Counted from the first letter of the stretch, positions 52,245-63,460 are shown. The stretch: DNA of 64,000 nucleotides from Emiliania huxleyi CCMP1516 (GCF_000372725.1 NW_005200250.1:773721-837720); one strand, 5' to 3'. Program-made: numbers and translations. Notes: generated from the letters alone by a model not told the origin.

Positions 52245-53972
52245 TTAAGTTGACGGGTTGGAGGGAATCCCCGCCCGTGCCGGGAACAGTTCGTCCGAGT
52301 CATGCGGGAGCCAGGTGTCCCAGCTCGCGTCAAATCCGAGGAAGCGCACCTTCGCCTTGCGTGCGCGGACCGCGATCACCTTGGCTTCCCACCTAGCAGT
52401 GGGGTGGTCTGGCGGCGCCCATGCCACCTCCACCGCCTCACCCTTGGTCCGCTTCGTCGAGCGCCACAATGCGGAGGGCCGCTCCTCGTAAGGGCGCAGC
52501 TGCGTGAGTGGCCTCCACTCGTCTTCACCCTCGTCCTCGTACCCGCGATAGCGCACGAGCACCAGCCCGTTGGCGGCGCTGAACGCCAGCGCGTCGGCCT
52601 GCCACCACGCGTGGCGCATCTCGTCCGCATTGTCGAGCTTGTTGTCGTCCGCCCACCCCTTGGCCTCGAGCCCGTCGCGCCCGCCCAGTAATGCTCGGTA
52701 GAGTGCCTGCCAGTCGCGCTGAACGCCGGGCAGGGCACCCTGGAGGCGAACCCGGCGGCTGAGCGCAGAGCACCAGAGCTGAGCGCGGTGCCGCGTGTAC
52801 ACCTCCAAGAGCGCAGCGCAGGCGGCGGCGCACGCCACGAAGCTGGCCGGCGGCGCGCTGGCTGCGAGGTGCTCGAGCACGAGGGCGTGTATCTCGGCGG
52901 GCAGACCCATCAGCCGCTGCACGCGCCGTCCGTGGATGAGGTTGTGCCTGGGCCGCGTCCTTGACGCCGTCGCTGGTTGTGCCTCTCTACTCCCTTCTAC
53001 GGCTGCATTCGACATCTCGACCGTCTGGCGCCCCGCGTACTCGTCCTCCGCTGCATCGGTCGCAGCCGATGCCTCCGCGCCAAGATGGCGCGCGTACAGC
53101 AGCGCACCCTCCTGCGCCGTCGCGGCGTAACCGATGTACTGCTTTGCACCGCGCACCCATTTGTTCACGTTAAAGCCTCCCTTCGAGTTTGCGTACACGC
53201 CTTGGAACCCGGTGCTGGAGCGCGACGAGCGCACCAGTGTCAAGCCCTCTGCCGCCGCTGCCTGCTCCGCCTCCGCCGCCGTCATAGACTCGGCCGCCGC
53301 CCCTGCCGCCGCTGCCGCCGCTGCTGCGGACGCCACCGTTCCGAGCTTGCGCGCGTAAAGCAGCGCTCCCTCCTCCGCCGTCGCGGTGCAGCCAATATGC
53401 TGCGTTCTACCATCAACCCAGCGGCTCACCGCAAAGCCGTTGCCTTTCGAGATTGCGCACACGTTTTCGAACCCGCTTCTGGAGCGCGACGAGCGCACCA
53501 GTGTTAAGCCCTCTGCCGTCGCTGCCTGCTCCGCCTCCGCCGCCGTCATAGACTCGGCCGCCGCCCCTGCCGCCGCTGCCGCCGCCCCTGCCGCCGCTGC
53601 CGCCGCTGCTGCGGACGCCTCCGTTCCCAGCTTGCGCGCGTACAGCAGCGCTCCCTCCTCCGCCGTCGCGGTGCAGCCAATGTACTGCGTTCTACCATCA
53701 AGCTTGCGCATCACCCTAAAGCCTCTCCCCTTCGACCTTGCGTACACGCCTTCGAACCCGGTGCTGGAGCGCGACGAGCGCACCAGTGTCAAGCCCTCTG
53801 CCGTCGCTGCCTGCTCCGCCTCCGCCGCCATCATAGACTCGGCCGCCGCCCCTGCCGCCGCTGCTGCGGACGCCTCCGTTCCCAGCTCGCGCGCGTAAAG
53901 CAGCGCTCCCTCCTCCGCCGTCGCGGTGCAGCCCTCTGCCGCCGCTGCCTGCTCCGCCTCCGCCACCGTCAT
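52245..53972 (-). CDS. AP2 x3 / F-box-like / Tudor-like protein
   Basis: 575 aa from ATG 53972 (MTVAEAEQAAAAEG), intronless. Three AP2-type repeats (LTLVRSSRSSTGFEGVYARS, GRTQYIGCTATAEEGALLYA) are joined by Ala-rich linkers (AAAESMTAAEAEQAATAEG). A fourth, at the N-terminus, is truncated: the linker EAEQAAAAEG runs straight into CTATAEEGALLYARELG, so its DNA-contacting strands are missing. Then MGLPAEIHALVLEHLAAS fits an F-box, and two Tudor/MBT-like segments follow (LVLVRYRGYEDEGEDEWRPL; EVAWAPPDHPTARWEAKVIA then FLGFDASWDTWLP). It may recruit a ubiquitin ligase to DNA or chromatin; inferred. Linker and repeat DNA are highly similar, so copy number may vary between strains. Confidence 0.75.
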   Translation of the reverse strand: MTVAEAEQAAAAEGCTATAEEGALLYARELGTEASAAAAAGAAAESMMAAEAEQAATAEGLTLVRSSRSSTGFEGVYARSKGRGFRVMRKLDGRTQYIGCTATAEEGALLYARKLGTEASAAAAAAAAGAAAAAAGAAAESMTAAEAEQAATAEGLTLVRSSRSRSGFENVCAISKGNGFAVSRWVDGRTQHIGCTATAEEGALLYARKLGTVASAAAAAAAAGAAAESMTAAEAEQAAAAEGLTLVRSSRSSTGFQGVYANSKGGFNVNKWVRGAKQYIGYAATAQEGALLYARHLGAEASAATDAAEDEYAGRQTVEMSNAAVEGSREAQPATASRTRPRHNLIHGRRVQRLMGLPAEIHALVLEHLAASAPPASFVACAAACAALLEVYTRHRAQLWCSALSRRVRLQGALPGVQRDWQALYRALLGGRDGLEAKGWADDNKLDNADEMRHAWWQADALAFSAANGLVLVRYRGYEDEGEDEWRPLTQLRPYEERPSALWRSTKRTKGEAVEVAWAPPDHPTARWEAKVIAVRARKAKVRFLGFDASWDTWLPHDSDELFPARAGIPSNPST

Positions 53973-54538
53973 CTCGTGGTTGGCCACCAAACGCAGGGTT
54001 CGAGATGATTGGGGGTAGGGTAGGGCGCGGCGTAGAGGCTCAGCTACCACGTGGGACGTCCGTTACACGCCCAAATGGAGGGGTAGGGGGGTAGGGGGGT
54101 ATAGGGGTCTCCACCCCCTGACTCCTCGAAAAAGAAAGAAAGAAAACAGACAACCCAAGGGAGGGATGGGAGGACGTCACGCCGCCACCACACAGGGATT
54201 TTAAGGAGAGGAGTGTGGTGCTAGCCGTCGCCCACCCTAACCCTTGGTCGTCTGCCTCTTTCTATATCTCCCTTCGCAGTCTTCCCTCCGTCCCTCGCCG
54301 ATTCTCGCTGCAACCTTCATGCCACCTCGCGGTCGTCCCACTCTCGTCGTTCTCCCTCCTGTCGTCCTCGAACCCAGACACTCCGCGCATGGGATCGGGC
54401 CGGTTATTTCTTTTCGAGACGCGTTTCCCTCTACTCAGTAAAAACGAAACGGCAAGGAAGCAACCCGAGCGCTCGAGCATCTCTTGGACGCTATTTCGTG
54501 CTTAAACATAGCTCACACCGCGTCTGCACAAGCCGCCG
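53973..54538. other. Divergent spacer with a dispersed repeat
   Basis: 54127-54205 is a clean plus-strand copy of the element (GAAAGAAAGAAAACAGACAA, GGGAGGGATGGGAGGACG, CGCCGCCACCACACAGGGAT, TTTAA). Also a GGGGTAGGGGGGTAGGGG run at about 54075-54105. Probable promoters of both flanking genes. Confidence 0.7.
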
Positions 54539-55201
54539 ATGGTGCGCTGCCGCCGCCGCCGCACAGCGTCTAGCACCAAGCCACCGATGGTCCAGCAGCC
54601 GATCCAGAAATCGCACAGGCTGTCACGCAAGGCGGCGCAGCGCCGCTGGGAGAGTCAGCCGTGGGAAGCCTGGGACTCGCCAGAGACGGCTGCGGGAGCT
54701 CCGAGCCCGTACGCCAACCTCAAGACAAAGTCGCAGCCGGCACCTCTGTATGTGGGCAACCGCAAGGCGCCAAAGCGCTTCCGCACTATGTGCCGAGCAC
54801 AGCACAAGACGCCCTATGTGCTGAGCACAGTCACGCCAAGCAGCACAGACGGAGGCTCTGCTCTCACCGACGAAGAGGTCTTCTTTGAGGACGAGCAGGG
54901 CGGAGAGAGCGAGGAGGACAAGATCACCGCAAGGCGCTGCATCATCCGCGGAGCAAAGCTAGTAGATGCAGCCATTCGCAAGCGCAAGCGCGTTTTGGTC
55001 CACTGCTACGCCGGCCAGAACCGCAGCGCCTCCATCTGCGCGGCCTATTTCATCCTATACGCGGGGTGGACTCCCGGCAAAGCAATCAAGCACGTCCGCC
55101 ACCGCGTCGAGGTTGCCCGAGAGGTGCTCGAGGTCATCGACAATGCTGTCTTTGAGCAGATCCTCAAGAAGCTCAAGCCAGGCAGCGGGAAGACGAAGTG
55201 A
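54539..55201 (+). CDS. Dual-specificity protein phosphatase
   Basis: 220 aa, intronless. The active site is VHCYAGQNRSASICAAYFI (HCxxGxxRS; catalytic Cys at about residue 162), followed by the helix TPGKAIKHVRHRV typical of dual-specificity phosphatases. The N-terminal 90 residues are basic and Gln/Pro-rich with no domain. The usual general-acid Asp loop is expected before the active site; the acidic EEVFFEDEQGGESEEDK stretch lies there but the exact residue is unclear. It would dephosphorylate Tyr/Ser/Thr or a non-protein phosphoester. Confidence 0.78.
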   Translation: MVRCRRRRTASSTKPPMVQQPIQKSHRLSRKAAQRRWESQPWEAWDSPETAAGAPSPYANLKTKSQPAPLYVGNRKAPKRFRTMCRAQHKTPYVLSTVTPSSTDGGSALTDEEVFFEDEQGGESEEDKITARRCIIRGAKLVDAAIRKRKRVLVHCYAGQNRSASICAAYFILYAGWTPGKAIKHVRHRVEVAREVLEVIDNAVFEQILKKLKPGSGKTK

Positions 55202-55661
55202 ACACAGTTGCTTTGTCAGCTGACATTGATCATTGTCCACACACACAAAGAGCACACAGCACACACGTGCACAGGAGTGGAGTAGTCACAGGAGCAGCAC
55301 AGGAGTACCACACGCGGCCTCGCTTGTTTGTGATTTGTGATTTGTGTTGACTAGTCAGTATTGACGTATTTTGCGAGCACAGCTTTTGAGCAGTCTCGAG
55401 CGGACAGGACACAGCTCACAGGTTGAGCCACATGAACAACGGGCGATTGGTCCCGCGACGGCGAGCTTGCGAGTTTTTTCCACATCAACAGCGAAGAGCG
55501 GAGCTCTCTAGGCTAAAGCCGTAGAGGACACACACCCAGGTACGTAGAGCCGTAGAGAACACTGTACGAATCTCGAATGTTTGGACATATGTGCACATGC
55601 GGTGTGTCTTGGGTGAGCCAAGCATCTTGGCGTGGCGATCGGCAGTCGCCGGCTCACAACG
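55202..55661. other. Convergent spacer
   Basis: Between the phosphatase (+) and the ferric reductase-like gene (-). No feature recognised. Confidence 0.5.
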
Positions 55662-56600
55662 TCACATGGACTGTGTGAGCCTCGTTGGCGGGTCTCTCCC
55701 CTGCAGCTTGAGCGCCGCCGCCAGTGCGTCCACAAACGCGGGCGGTCCGCCGACGGCAACGCGCGAGCCCGGCGGCATGCTCTCGACGACCCGTGCCGGG
55801 GCCGGCCGTCCTCGGGCGAACGACACGCGCAGCTCGCCTGGGGCCGCCGCGCCGTGGCCAGCAGCCCGTTGCCCCTGCGACACGGCCGCACGGCGCGGGC
55901 TGCCCAACATCTCAGCGCCTCCCGGCTCGGCGCCGACGAGGGCTCCCCCGACGTAGGCGCGGGGCGAGGCCGAGCGGGACGGAGAGCGCGCCATTCCGCG
56001 GAGGCAGCGGTGCAGCGAGAGAGCGGCCGAGTGGAGGCGGAGCGCCGCCGCCGCGCCGACGTAGGCCGAAGCGAGGGCGGCGAGGAAGCCCAGCCCGCCC
56101 GAGAGAGAAGTGGGGACGCGTGCCCGCGAGAGAGGCGCCTCGTCCGACGCCCAGAGCAGCGGGAAGGCGACGGCGTACATCACGACCAGCGCCCCCAGCA
56201 TCGAGGAGACCTCGAGCGCCTGCAGGCTCTCTCCGGCCCCGCCTCCGCGCGAGGGCGGCGGGATGTCGTGCGGCGCGGCGGCGAGCCGGACTGTCAAGCC
56301 GTCCGTCTCGAGGACGCGGACGGGGCCGGCAGACAACAAGTCTCGCGCGCCCGCCAGAGCGCGAGAGGCGACGGCGCCGCCGCCGCTGCTCTTCCCCTCG
56401 CGCTGCCCCCCGCCAGGACTGCTCGCGTCAGCCCGCCCCGTTCCTCCGCCCCGTCCCTCGCTGCCGGCCCGACCGGGCCGAGGGGCGTCGGCGGTGGTGG
56501 TCGCCCTCGCAGACAAGGCCGCCTCGTCTGGCACAGTGTCGAGCGCTGCTCCAACCACCGCCATCTCCTCCGGCGCGGTCTGCGAATGGCTGCGATGGCG

Positions 56601-56636
<36 letters not shown>

Positions 56637-58853
56637 CGTGAGGTGTATCTCGGTATGGAGCCACGGCAGCGAGGTCTCGCCTGTCGAGCGGTTGCGTGGC
56701 AGCATCGCGCCGTCGAGCATCTCGAGCGCACCCAGCTGCCTCACGACCACAACGAGGCGCACGTGCGCGTCCGAGGCGACGCGCCCGCGAGCGAGCCTCC
56801 GCAGCAGACCGACGAGCGGCGCGACGCCGGAGCCAGCGCCCACGAGGAGGGTGGGCACGCCGTGGCGTGCCGCCGCCTCAGTCTCGAGCAGGGCGGGGGG
56901 CGGGGGGAAGGGGCCGACGCAGCGCACACGCAAGGCGGACGGGCGGACAGCCCCCGACTCCACCGCGTCGGAGGGGTCGCCCTCACCAGCCCGCTCGAGC
57001 AAGGCGCGAGTCCACCGGCGCGCAGGGGAGACGTGCACCAGCAGCGCGCGCCGCCCGTCGGGCGCGACCAGGTCGCCGGCGATCGAGAAAGGGTGCCACT
57101 GCCACCGCCGCAGCGATGGCAACGCCAGCTGGACTGTGCCGCCCTCCCACCGCGGACCCTGCTCGGCGGCGCCGCCGCCGCCAAACGGGCAGCCGTGTGG
57201 AGAGCCTGCTCCGCCCTCCTCCGTGCTGGGGCGGCTCGCGCCGTGAGCTTCGGAGGCCGGCGAAGTGGCGAGCGGCGCACGCGGCGGCGGCAGCGGCACG
57301 AGCAACGTCACGACGGCGCCGCCCCTCGCCGTCGCCGCGGCGGCGGTGCCAGAGCCCAGGTAGTGGGAGCGCAACGCCGCGTCCGCCGCGAAGAAGACGA
57401 CGAGCGGGGCGCACCTACTCGCGCAAAGCCGGCGGGGGCTCGCGAGCGCGGTGGGGGGAGGCGCACACCCTGAGCGGTGCGGCGCGGGCCAAGCGAGCAG
57501 CGCGGGCCAGTGTGTGCAACCGAAGAAGAAGAAGGCGAAGTGGAGCTGGTGGGCGCCGTAGAATGCAAAGTACCGCCGCCGCCGGAAGCGCGGCTGCGAG
57601 GCGGCCCAGAGCAGCGCGCCGCAGGACCAGCTGATCAGCCCTGCGAGGTTGTTGATCCCGGTGCAGCCGGCGCAGTCCAGCCAGTCCGATAGCTCCTGCT
57701 CACAGCATCGGGTGTGAACGGCGCCTGCTCTGGGCCGCCGCCGTCCCCTCCCGCCGAACGGGCGCCTCGACAAGCTTCTCGAGCGACTCGGAGAGCCAGG
57801 CGGAGAGGTAGCCGACGGCGTGCAGCGAGAGCAGAGCCATCATGCCGTGCCCTGCGAGGCGGAGACGGCAGCAGCTGCGGCGAGTATTGACGGGCACCGT
57901 GCAGCTCCCGCTCCCCCCGAACACAAGGGCAGAATGGCGGGGTTTGAGGTTGCGGCGCTCGCGGTGGACAACGCCCTCCCCCCCCCCCCCGCCCCCTCCC
58001 TCCTCTCGCCCTGTGTGGGGAGGCGCGCGCCAATCGCCCTGTGGAAGCCAATCGACTCCTCGTACGTGCGGCCGGCTGCCCGCCATAGAGACGAGCTGCG
58101 TGACAAGGGCAGGCCGAGGTACGCCATGGGGACGAGCGCGCCGACGCCCGCGTAGAGCGACACCTTGCGCAGCGCCTTCCTCCAGTCGGGGCAGGCGGAC
58201 GCGTCCCACGGGCAGTCTCCATCCCTCGACAGCCGCCGCCTCGCGCCGACCACCCAGACGGCGATGCCGAGGCAGACCACGTCTGCGTGCAGAAAGGCTG
58301 CCAGCAGCGAGGCGTCCCTCCGCATAAGCGAGAGACAGAGGGTGAGCGCGCCCGTCGCCGCCGCAGTGACGAGCGCGAAGTGCCCGCCCCACGGGCCGAC
58401 GGCGCTCCCCGACGGCGCGATGCAGGCCACGGCGAGGCAGCACCACAGCACCGCGCGGCACAGCAGCAGCAGGCGGTGCTGCTCCTTCTGGAGGCATGCC
58501 AGCAGCCAGCTCCGGCCCACGGACCACAGGGCGAGACCAGCATTTGCTGTGCGGTGCGGAGCCTTGACAGAGGCCATGCGATGCGGCTCGGGCCCATGCA
58601 GCAGAGCGCCTTCTCCCAACGCCTCGATGTGCTCCGCGGCAGCACACGCCATGGAGGCGCCGACGATGGCGGCTGTGAAGGCCACAAAGAGGGCATAGTA
58701 GTATGGGTCGCCGCTCAAGAGCTCATCCCACTTGCGGACCGTGTCGTCGTACCAGGGTGCAAACGGTGTGGCGACAATCACGAGCGAGGCCACGGAGAGG
58801 AGCAAGGCGAGCAGGCGAGTGAGGAGCGTAGCCCGGCGGCGTGCGATGGACAT
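55662..58853 (-). CDS. Ferric reductase / NADPH oxidase-like membrane flavocytochrome
   Basis: Three exons in phase, 58853-58031, 57851-57766 and 57695-55662; 980 aa. Exon 1 has about eight hydrophobic segments. The ferric-reductase heme region crosses the introns: GFHRAI (exon 1), GHGMMALLSLHAVGYLSAWL (exon 2), ISWSCGALLWAAS and YGAHQLHFAFFFFGCTHW (exon 3), supplying the paired His ligands. The FAD-binding motif is HPFSIAG, and the NAD(P) region is GVPTLLVGAGSGVAPLVGLL. Such proteins move electrons from NADPH across a membrane to Fe(III) or O2. Low-complexity Gly and Pro loops interrupt the C-terminal half, and the end has GSRVAVGGPPAFVDAL, the usual last NAD-binding block. The 70-nt intron 57696-57765 is GC-AG; intron 57852-58030 is also GC-AG. 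Confidence 0.83.
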
Positions 58854-59467
58854 GCGGCAACGAGAGCCCGCGCGGGCACGAGGAGCTTTCCGCTCGGACC
58901 AACGGCAACAGCGATCGTCGATTGCCGAGAGCTCGGCGACACGAGCCGAGGGATAGCGTCGTCGATTGGCCTTTCGGTGAGACGCGAGAGGTGTCCGAGA
59001 GGTGGAAAAACTGTCAACGATATCGAGGGTTGGGGCTCTTTGCGGGGTATGGTGCGCCGACAGAGCATACCCCCCACCTGCTGACAGACCAGCAGCCCCA
59101 CACCAGGTATGACAGACCGTGCAGACTACCGTGGTCAGCACCATACCCCCCCCCCCTGGGCCCGACCCTATATTTGTACCATACCATGCCCCGCCAAAAG
59201 TTGGAACCCAGCAGAGGGTCGCGGGTGTGCGCCGAGGACGAACTGCCTTCCGCCCGCACTGCGCCTTCGAATCGTCCAAAGTAAGTTAGCTCGCATGTGT
59301 ATGGATATCTGGTTGTAGAATGGTGAATGCTGGCGTGTGCGCGAAAGATACTGAACTACTGAACTAACTAGCTGAACTCGACCCTTTCCTTCGGAGGGGG
59401 TATCGCGTATCCCATCCCACACATCGATCTGCGCGCGGGCCTCTCCTACCATCAGGTGTCCAAGTTA
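58854..59467. other. Intergenic
   Basis: Upstream of the ferric reductase-like gene and downstream of the C2 protein. Poly-C run at about 59146-59157. No gene supported. Confidence 0.5.
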
Positions 59468-61277
59468 TCACAAAGACATCCTGGTGGTGCTACCCCGGTT
59501 GGACACGCTGGCATTTCGAGATGGATGCGTGAGCACGTCAACGGCGAGCGAGGGCATCGTGGCGACGCTCAATCGGTCGTCCTTCTTCTCCTCTCCCGAC
59601 TTTTCAGATCTGATTGGCGAGATCGCGTCGATGGGCGTCAACTTCGGTGGCGTTGCCGAGTCATCACACCCGTGACGGCGGCGGCGCCAGAGGAGGTAGG
59701 AGCAGAGCACGAGCAACAACGCCCCACTCGCAGCGGCGCCGCAGACCCACGCGACGGGTCCAGGGCCCTGCGGATCCTCGAGCGGATCCACTGCCTGGGT
59801 GGCTGGTGCTGGTGCCGATGGCGGCGGCGGCGAGGGCTGTGGAGGCAGCGGAGGTGGCGGCGAAATCGCATTGGGTGGGGTTGGGCGGGCTGCACTGACG
59901 AGGTCGCCAGACGTGACTCCCGCAGCGAGCCCTGTTGTGAGCGTAAGCCCAAACCCGACCGCCAGGCGACGCTGGCGCGATGGCGTGCCGAGGCTCTGCA
60001 CCCGGTACGCCTTGTACGTGAAGCTGACACGTTGGCCGATCACACTAGACTCGAGCGCGTCAGACCGGTGTTTGAGTAGTATCGCGCTTCCTGGCCGGAC
60101 GAAGCTCAAGTAGCACTCCACAAAGATCACCACATCGCCCTCGTCGGCGTCGCTCATTAGCCGCATTGCCTTGGTCGACTCCGGGCAGGTCCGGGACGAG
60201 GGCAGAGGGGTAAGCGGTGGCGGTGGCCGCGGCGGCAGCGAGGGCGGCGTTGGCGGAGGCGGGGAGGGCGAGGCGGAGGGAGGCGGTTGGGTCGGCGGCG
60301 ACAGTGGCGGCGGCGGCGAGCTTGGTGGGGCGAGCTGGCCAGGAGACAGAGGCGAGGGTGGCGGCGGTGATGGAGGCGGCGACAATGGCGTTGGCGGCGG
60401 AGGGGAGGGCGGCGAGGCGGAGGGGGGCGGTTGGGTCGGCGGCGACAGTGGCGGCGAGCGTGGTGGGGCGAGCTGGCCAGGAGACAGAGGCGAGGGTGGC
60501 GGCGGTGATGGAGGCGGCGACAATGGCGTTGGCGGCGGAGGGGAGGGCGAGGCGGAGGGGGGCGGTTGGGTCGGCGGCGACAGCGGCGGCGAGCGTGGTG
60601 GGGCGAGCTGGCCAGGAGACAGAGGCGAGGGTGGCGGCGGTGATGGGAGGCGGCGACAATGGCGTTGGCGGCGGAGGGGAGGGCGAGGCGGAGGGGGGCG
60701 GTTGGGTCGGCGGCGACAGTGGCGGCGAGCGTGGTGGGGCGAGCTGGCCAGGAGACAGAGGCGAGGGTGGCGGCGGTGATGGAGGCGGCGACAATGGCGT
60801 TGGCGGCGGAGGGGAGGGCGAGGCGGAGGGGGGCGGAGGGGAGGATACGACGGAGGATGGCGGCGGCGAGGGCGACGAGGGTGATGGCGAAGGTAGCGTC
60901 CATTCGATGCTGATGCTAACCTCGCCCCCCCTGCCGTATGTTCCAAGGCTCAGAGGAAAGGGCAGCGTCGTTATGAAAGGTCTGTCAACTTGCAGAGCAG
61001 CATAGCCGACGAGGCCGTCGATGCTGTCCCAGACGCCGATGTTGCTGTCCCAGACAGTAAGCACCATAACATCTCCATCGGCCACCGGATATTCGCAGCA
61101 ATATGGCGGCTGCCATTGTGGCTCGACACTGCTCCGGACTTCCGCAGTTGCGCACGCATGCACGCAGGAAGAGTAGCCGGGGTCGCAGAACTCGAAGAGT
61201 ACGTTGACCTGTGGGGCTGCGACGATAGGATCAGGGTTGATGCGCGCGCTGTGGACACAGACTCGGAGTGGCATCAT
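59468..61277 (-). CDS. C2-like / proline-rich / single-pass membrane protein, split by a one-base insertion
   Basis: From ATG 61277 (MMPLRVCVHSARINPDP) the protein starts with a C2-like beta-sandwich (PQVNVLFEFCDPG, GDVMVLTVWDSNIGVWDSID, GLVGYAALQV). Then come about four 45-residue units of PPPPTPLSPPPSPPPPSPLS / GQLAPPRSPPLSPPTQPPPS, encoded by 135-bp DNA repeats, as in hydroxyproline-rich wall proteins. The C-terminal part has VVIFVECYLSFVRPGSAILL, a second Pro-rich stretch, one membrane helix (VAWVCGAAASGALLLVLCSY) followed by LLWRRRR, and a Ser-rich tail. The first frame is lost at about 60645, where one repeat reads GATGGGAGG while its siblings read GATGGAGG. Without that extra G the two halves are one frame. 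A surface or wall-linked role is likely. Confidence 0.65.
60240..60840. repeat. 135-bp coding minisatellite (proline-rich)
   Basis: GACAATGGCG recurs at 60381, 60519, 60655 and 60790; the usual period is 135 bp (138 and 136 in the first two intervals). It encodes the Pro-rich repeats of the C2 protein on the minus strand. Confidence 0.88.
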
Positions 61278-61322
61278 CGGAGCCGACGATGGCGCAAGGG
61301 ATGTGGACCGGCGTCTCCTCGG

Positions 61323-62601
61323 AATGCCCAGCAAATGCAGCCAATCGAATCACGCTTCGGCACCGTTTGGGTACTTGAAAGAGGCCAAGGGCACAAGACA
61401 CCAGCGCCGGTGCTATGAAGCGGTAACCAAGGTGGTCAACAAGCTGCGAGACCGGCCTTAGCTGTTGGTTGGAGAGGTTCGACTACCGTCCACCTCCACG
61501 TGCCGAGCGAGAGCCGCGTGCGGATGAGGTGGAGAGACTGAGAGCCTCCCGCGGCCCACTGCCAGCCGCACTTGAGAGTGGCGAGGCCAGGCAAACTCCG
61601 GAGGCCGACGAATCACTTGTGGATGCAGTCAGCAGCGGCACCGCAGACCCCAGTGGGGCTGATGGCGCGCCTGAGGAGGAGGAGGCGCAGGGGTCAGCGC
61701 TGGCGGGGCCCCCAGTAGAGCCACTGGCAGGTGGCGCCACTGGAGGCGAGAAGGAGGAAGTGGGCGAGGCGGTGGAGCAGGATGGCCGGGACGAGGCGCT
61801 GGGCGACGAGGAGATGGAGGTGACAAACGAGGAGAAGGAGGGAGAGGAGGCGCAAATGAGCGACGACGAGGTGGAGGCGGAGGCCGAGGTGGAAGCGCAG
61901 GTGGAGCAGGAGGCGGCGGAGGAGGCGGCGGAGGAGGCGGAGGAGGCGGCGATGAGCGAGGACGAGGTGGAGGAGGTGGCGCCGCCGCTTCAAAGCTCCG
62001 CCGCTGACGCTGATACGCTCGAAGGCGGCGACGTGCAGATCTCCGCTGCATCAGGCGCCCGTCTGTCGATAGTCGCCCAGAGATGCCCTAACTTACTGCC
62101 TCTGGTTTGCATGTGCCTGCTGCCCGAGCACCTGCCGCACCAGCGGGCGCTCTGCCCGCTCCACTCCTTCTATGCGACCAAGAGGCTGGTCGCGGCGCCC
62201 GTCGATGGCAACGAGGCGGCGTTGCCCGAATTGCTACTGCCTCATCTGCGACGCGTGTGTCCGAGTGCGGCCATTGGCGGGGCGGCGATCCAGCGAATTG
62301 CAACGCGCACGGCGACAGCGCATTCTGGCGCCAGAAGCGCGTCACCGCCAAGCGACAGCGCACGCGGGCAGCGCAGGTGACGCAGGCACGCCTCCCGTGC
62401 AGCACGCCGGGCTGCTCCCGCGAGGCGTACCATGATGGCCTCTGCTCGACCGAGAGGGCGGCCGGGCGCACGCGCTCCGTCGGCTGCGGCCTCTCGCTCT
62501 CCTTAGCACTCGCCACAGCAATGGCCGCTCCCGCCCGCCTCTCTCGCCCGTGTTTGATGGCGACGTCGTGCCTCTCGGCTTGCCCCCTTGCCCCAACCTA
62601 G
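61323..62601 (+). pseudogene. Acidic protein with C-terminal Cys/His zinc motif, frames broken
   Basis: A frame from ATG 61323 (MPSKCSQSNHASAPFGYLKE, RRCYEAVTKVVNKLRDRP) stops at 61461. The next frame (from about 61469) carries LERFDYRPPPRAERE, a long Glu-rich region (EAEAEVEAQVEQEAAEEAAE) and LPHQRALCPLHSFYATKRLV. The following zinc-type motif is spread over two further frames: NCYCLICD at about 62230-62253 and SECGHWRGGDPANCNAHGDS then AFWRQKR at about 62262-62320, with CSTPGCSREAYHDGLC at 62399-62446. Order and spacing look like one C-x-C-x2-C...C-x-H...CNAH domain broken by one-base shifts. Either sequencing indels or a decaying gene; function not recognised. The start is only 45 bp from that of the divergent C2 gene. 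Confidence 0.45.
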
Positions 62602-63460
62602 CACGACCTTTTTTGTGAGTCGTTGTGTGTGTTCACCCTTGGGTTTCTTGCCGTCGTCCCAGCTGTGTGCTGGGGCGGGTCCCCAAGGGTGAATTGTGTG
62701 TGTAAATGTGTTGTGAGACAAGGTCCAGGAGCACCTTTGAAACTTCGTACTGTGGTGGGATGTGTGTATGCGGCGACTGACGACGGCAAAAATGCAGCCC
62801 CGCCCCTGGCCTCTGTTAATTTTTACCTCCAGCTTTGGGTGCACACGGGACTTTACGTGAGCGCGCCAACAGATAAGACGAGTTAGGGGGGGGAGGAGCG
62901 CCGGCCGCCTTGGATTCTCACGCGGAGCGGCTTGAGACCTCTTTGAGAAATTATTACTGCCGGATAACGGCTCTTAAATGCAAACGCAATCAATGTGATT
63001 GGTGTGCCATGCAAGACAACTGTCGGCTGCTTCGTCGGACCCCACGTCCCCACACCCCCATGGAGGACAGTGAGTGAGTGAGTGCACACCACACACACAC
63101 GTATCATCACGACCACGGCGCTAGTGGCAGCTCCTCGGCCCGACGTTGTCGACACAGCCGCGTCCAGATCGACCCGCGCCGCCGCGGTGCGCGGAGGCTG
63201 CTAACTTTAAAAATCCGTCTTATCCTTTCGCCTGCGGAAACGGCCAGCTTTCCCTAGATGTCCCCAGCCGGAAGCTCCGACGATGTTAACCTCTAGTGGG
63301 GGTCGGACCTGCGCATCTTCGCTATGCCAGAGCTTAGAGGGGGTCCGGAGGCTGCGCTCCAGCTACTGCGGACGCGCTCCGCGCGCGTCACAAGCCTCCG
63401 CCGGGGAAACGCGCCGCGCCGACCAATGGCTGGACAGCCGCGGACGAGCTCGAGCTCATC
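62602..63460. other. Intergenic, no supported gene
   Basis: Less GC-rich, T-rich 3' flank (62600-62830), a poly-G run at 62886-62893 and CACACACAC near 63088-63100. The frame feeding the next protein (TNGWTAADELELIMRRW) is open from about 63420. Confidence 0.45.

Noticed and set aside
55632-57473. Long plus-strand ORF (about 613 codons) over the ferric reductase-like gene
   Set aside because: Arg/Ala-rich shadow; the minus strand has heme, FAD and NAD motifs in order.
60171-61005. Gly-rich plus-strand ORFs
   Set aside because: Reverse reading of the proline-rich minisatellite of the C2 protein.
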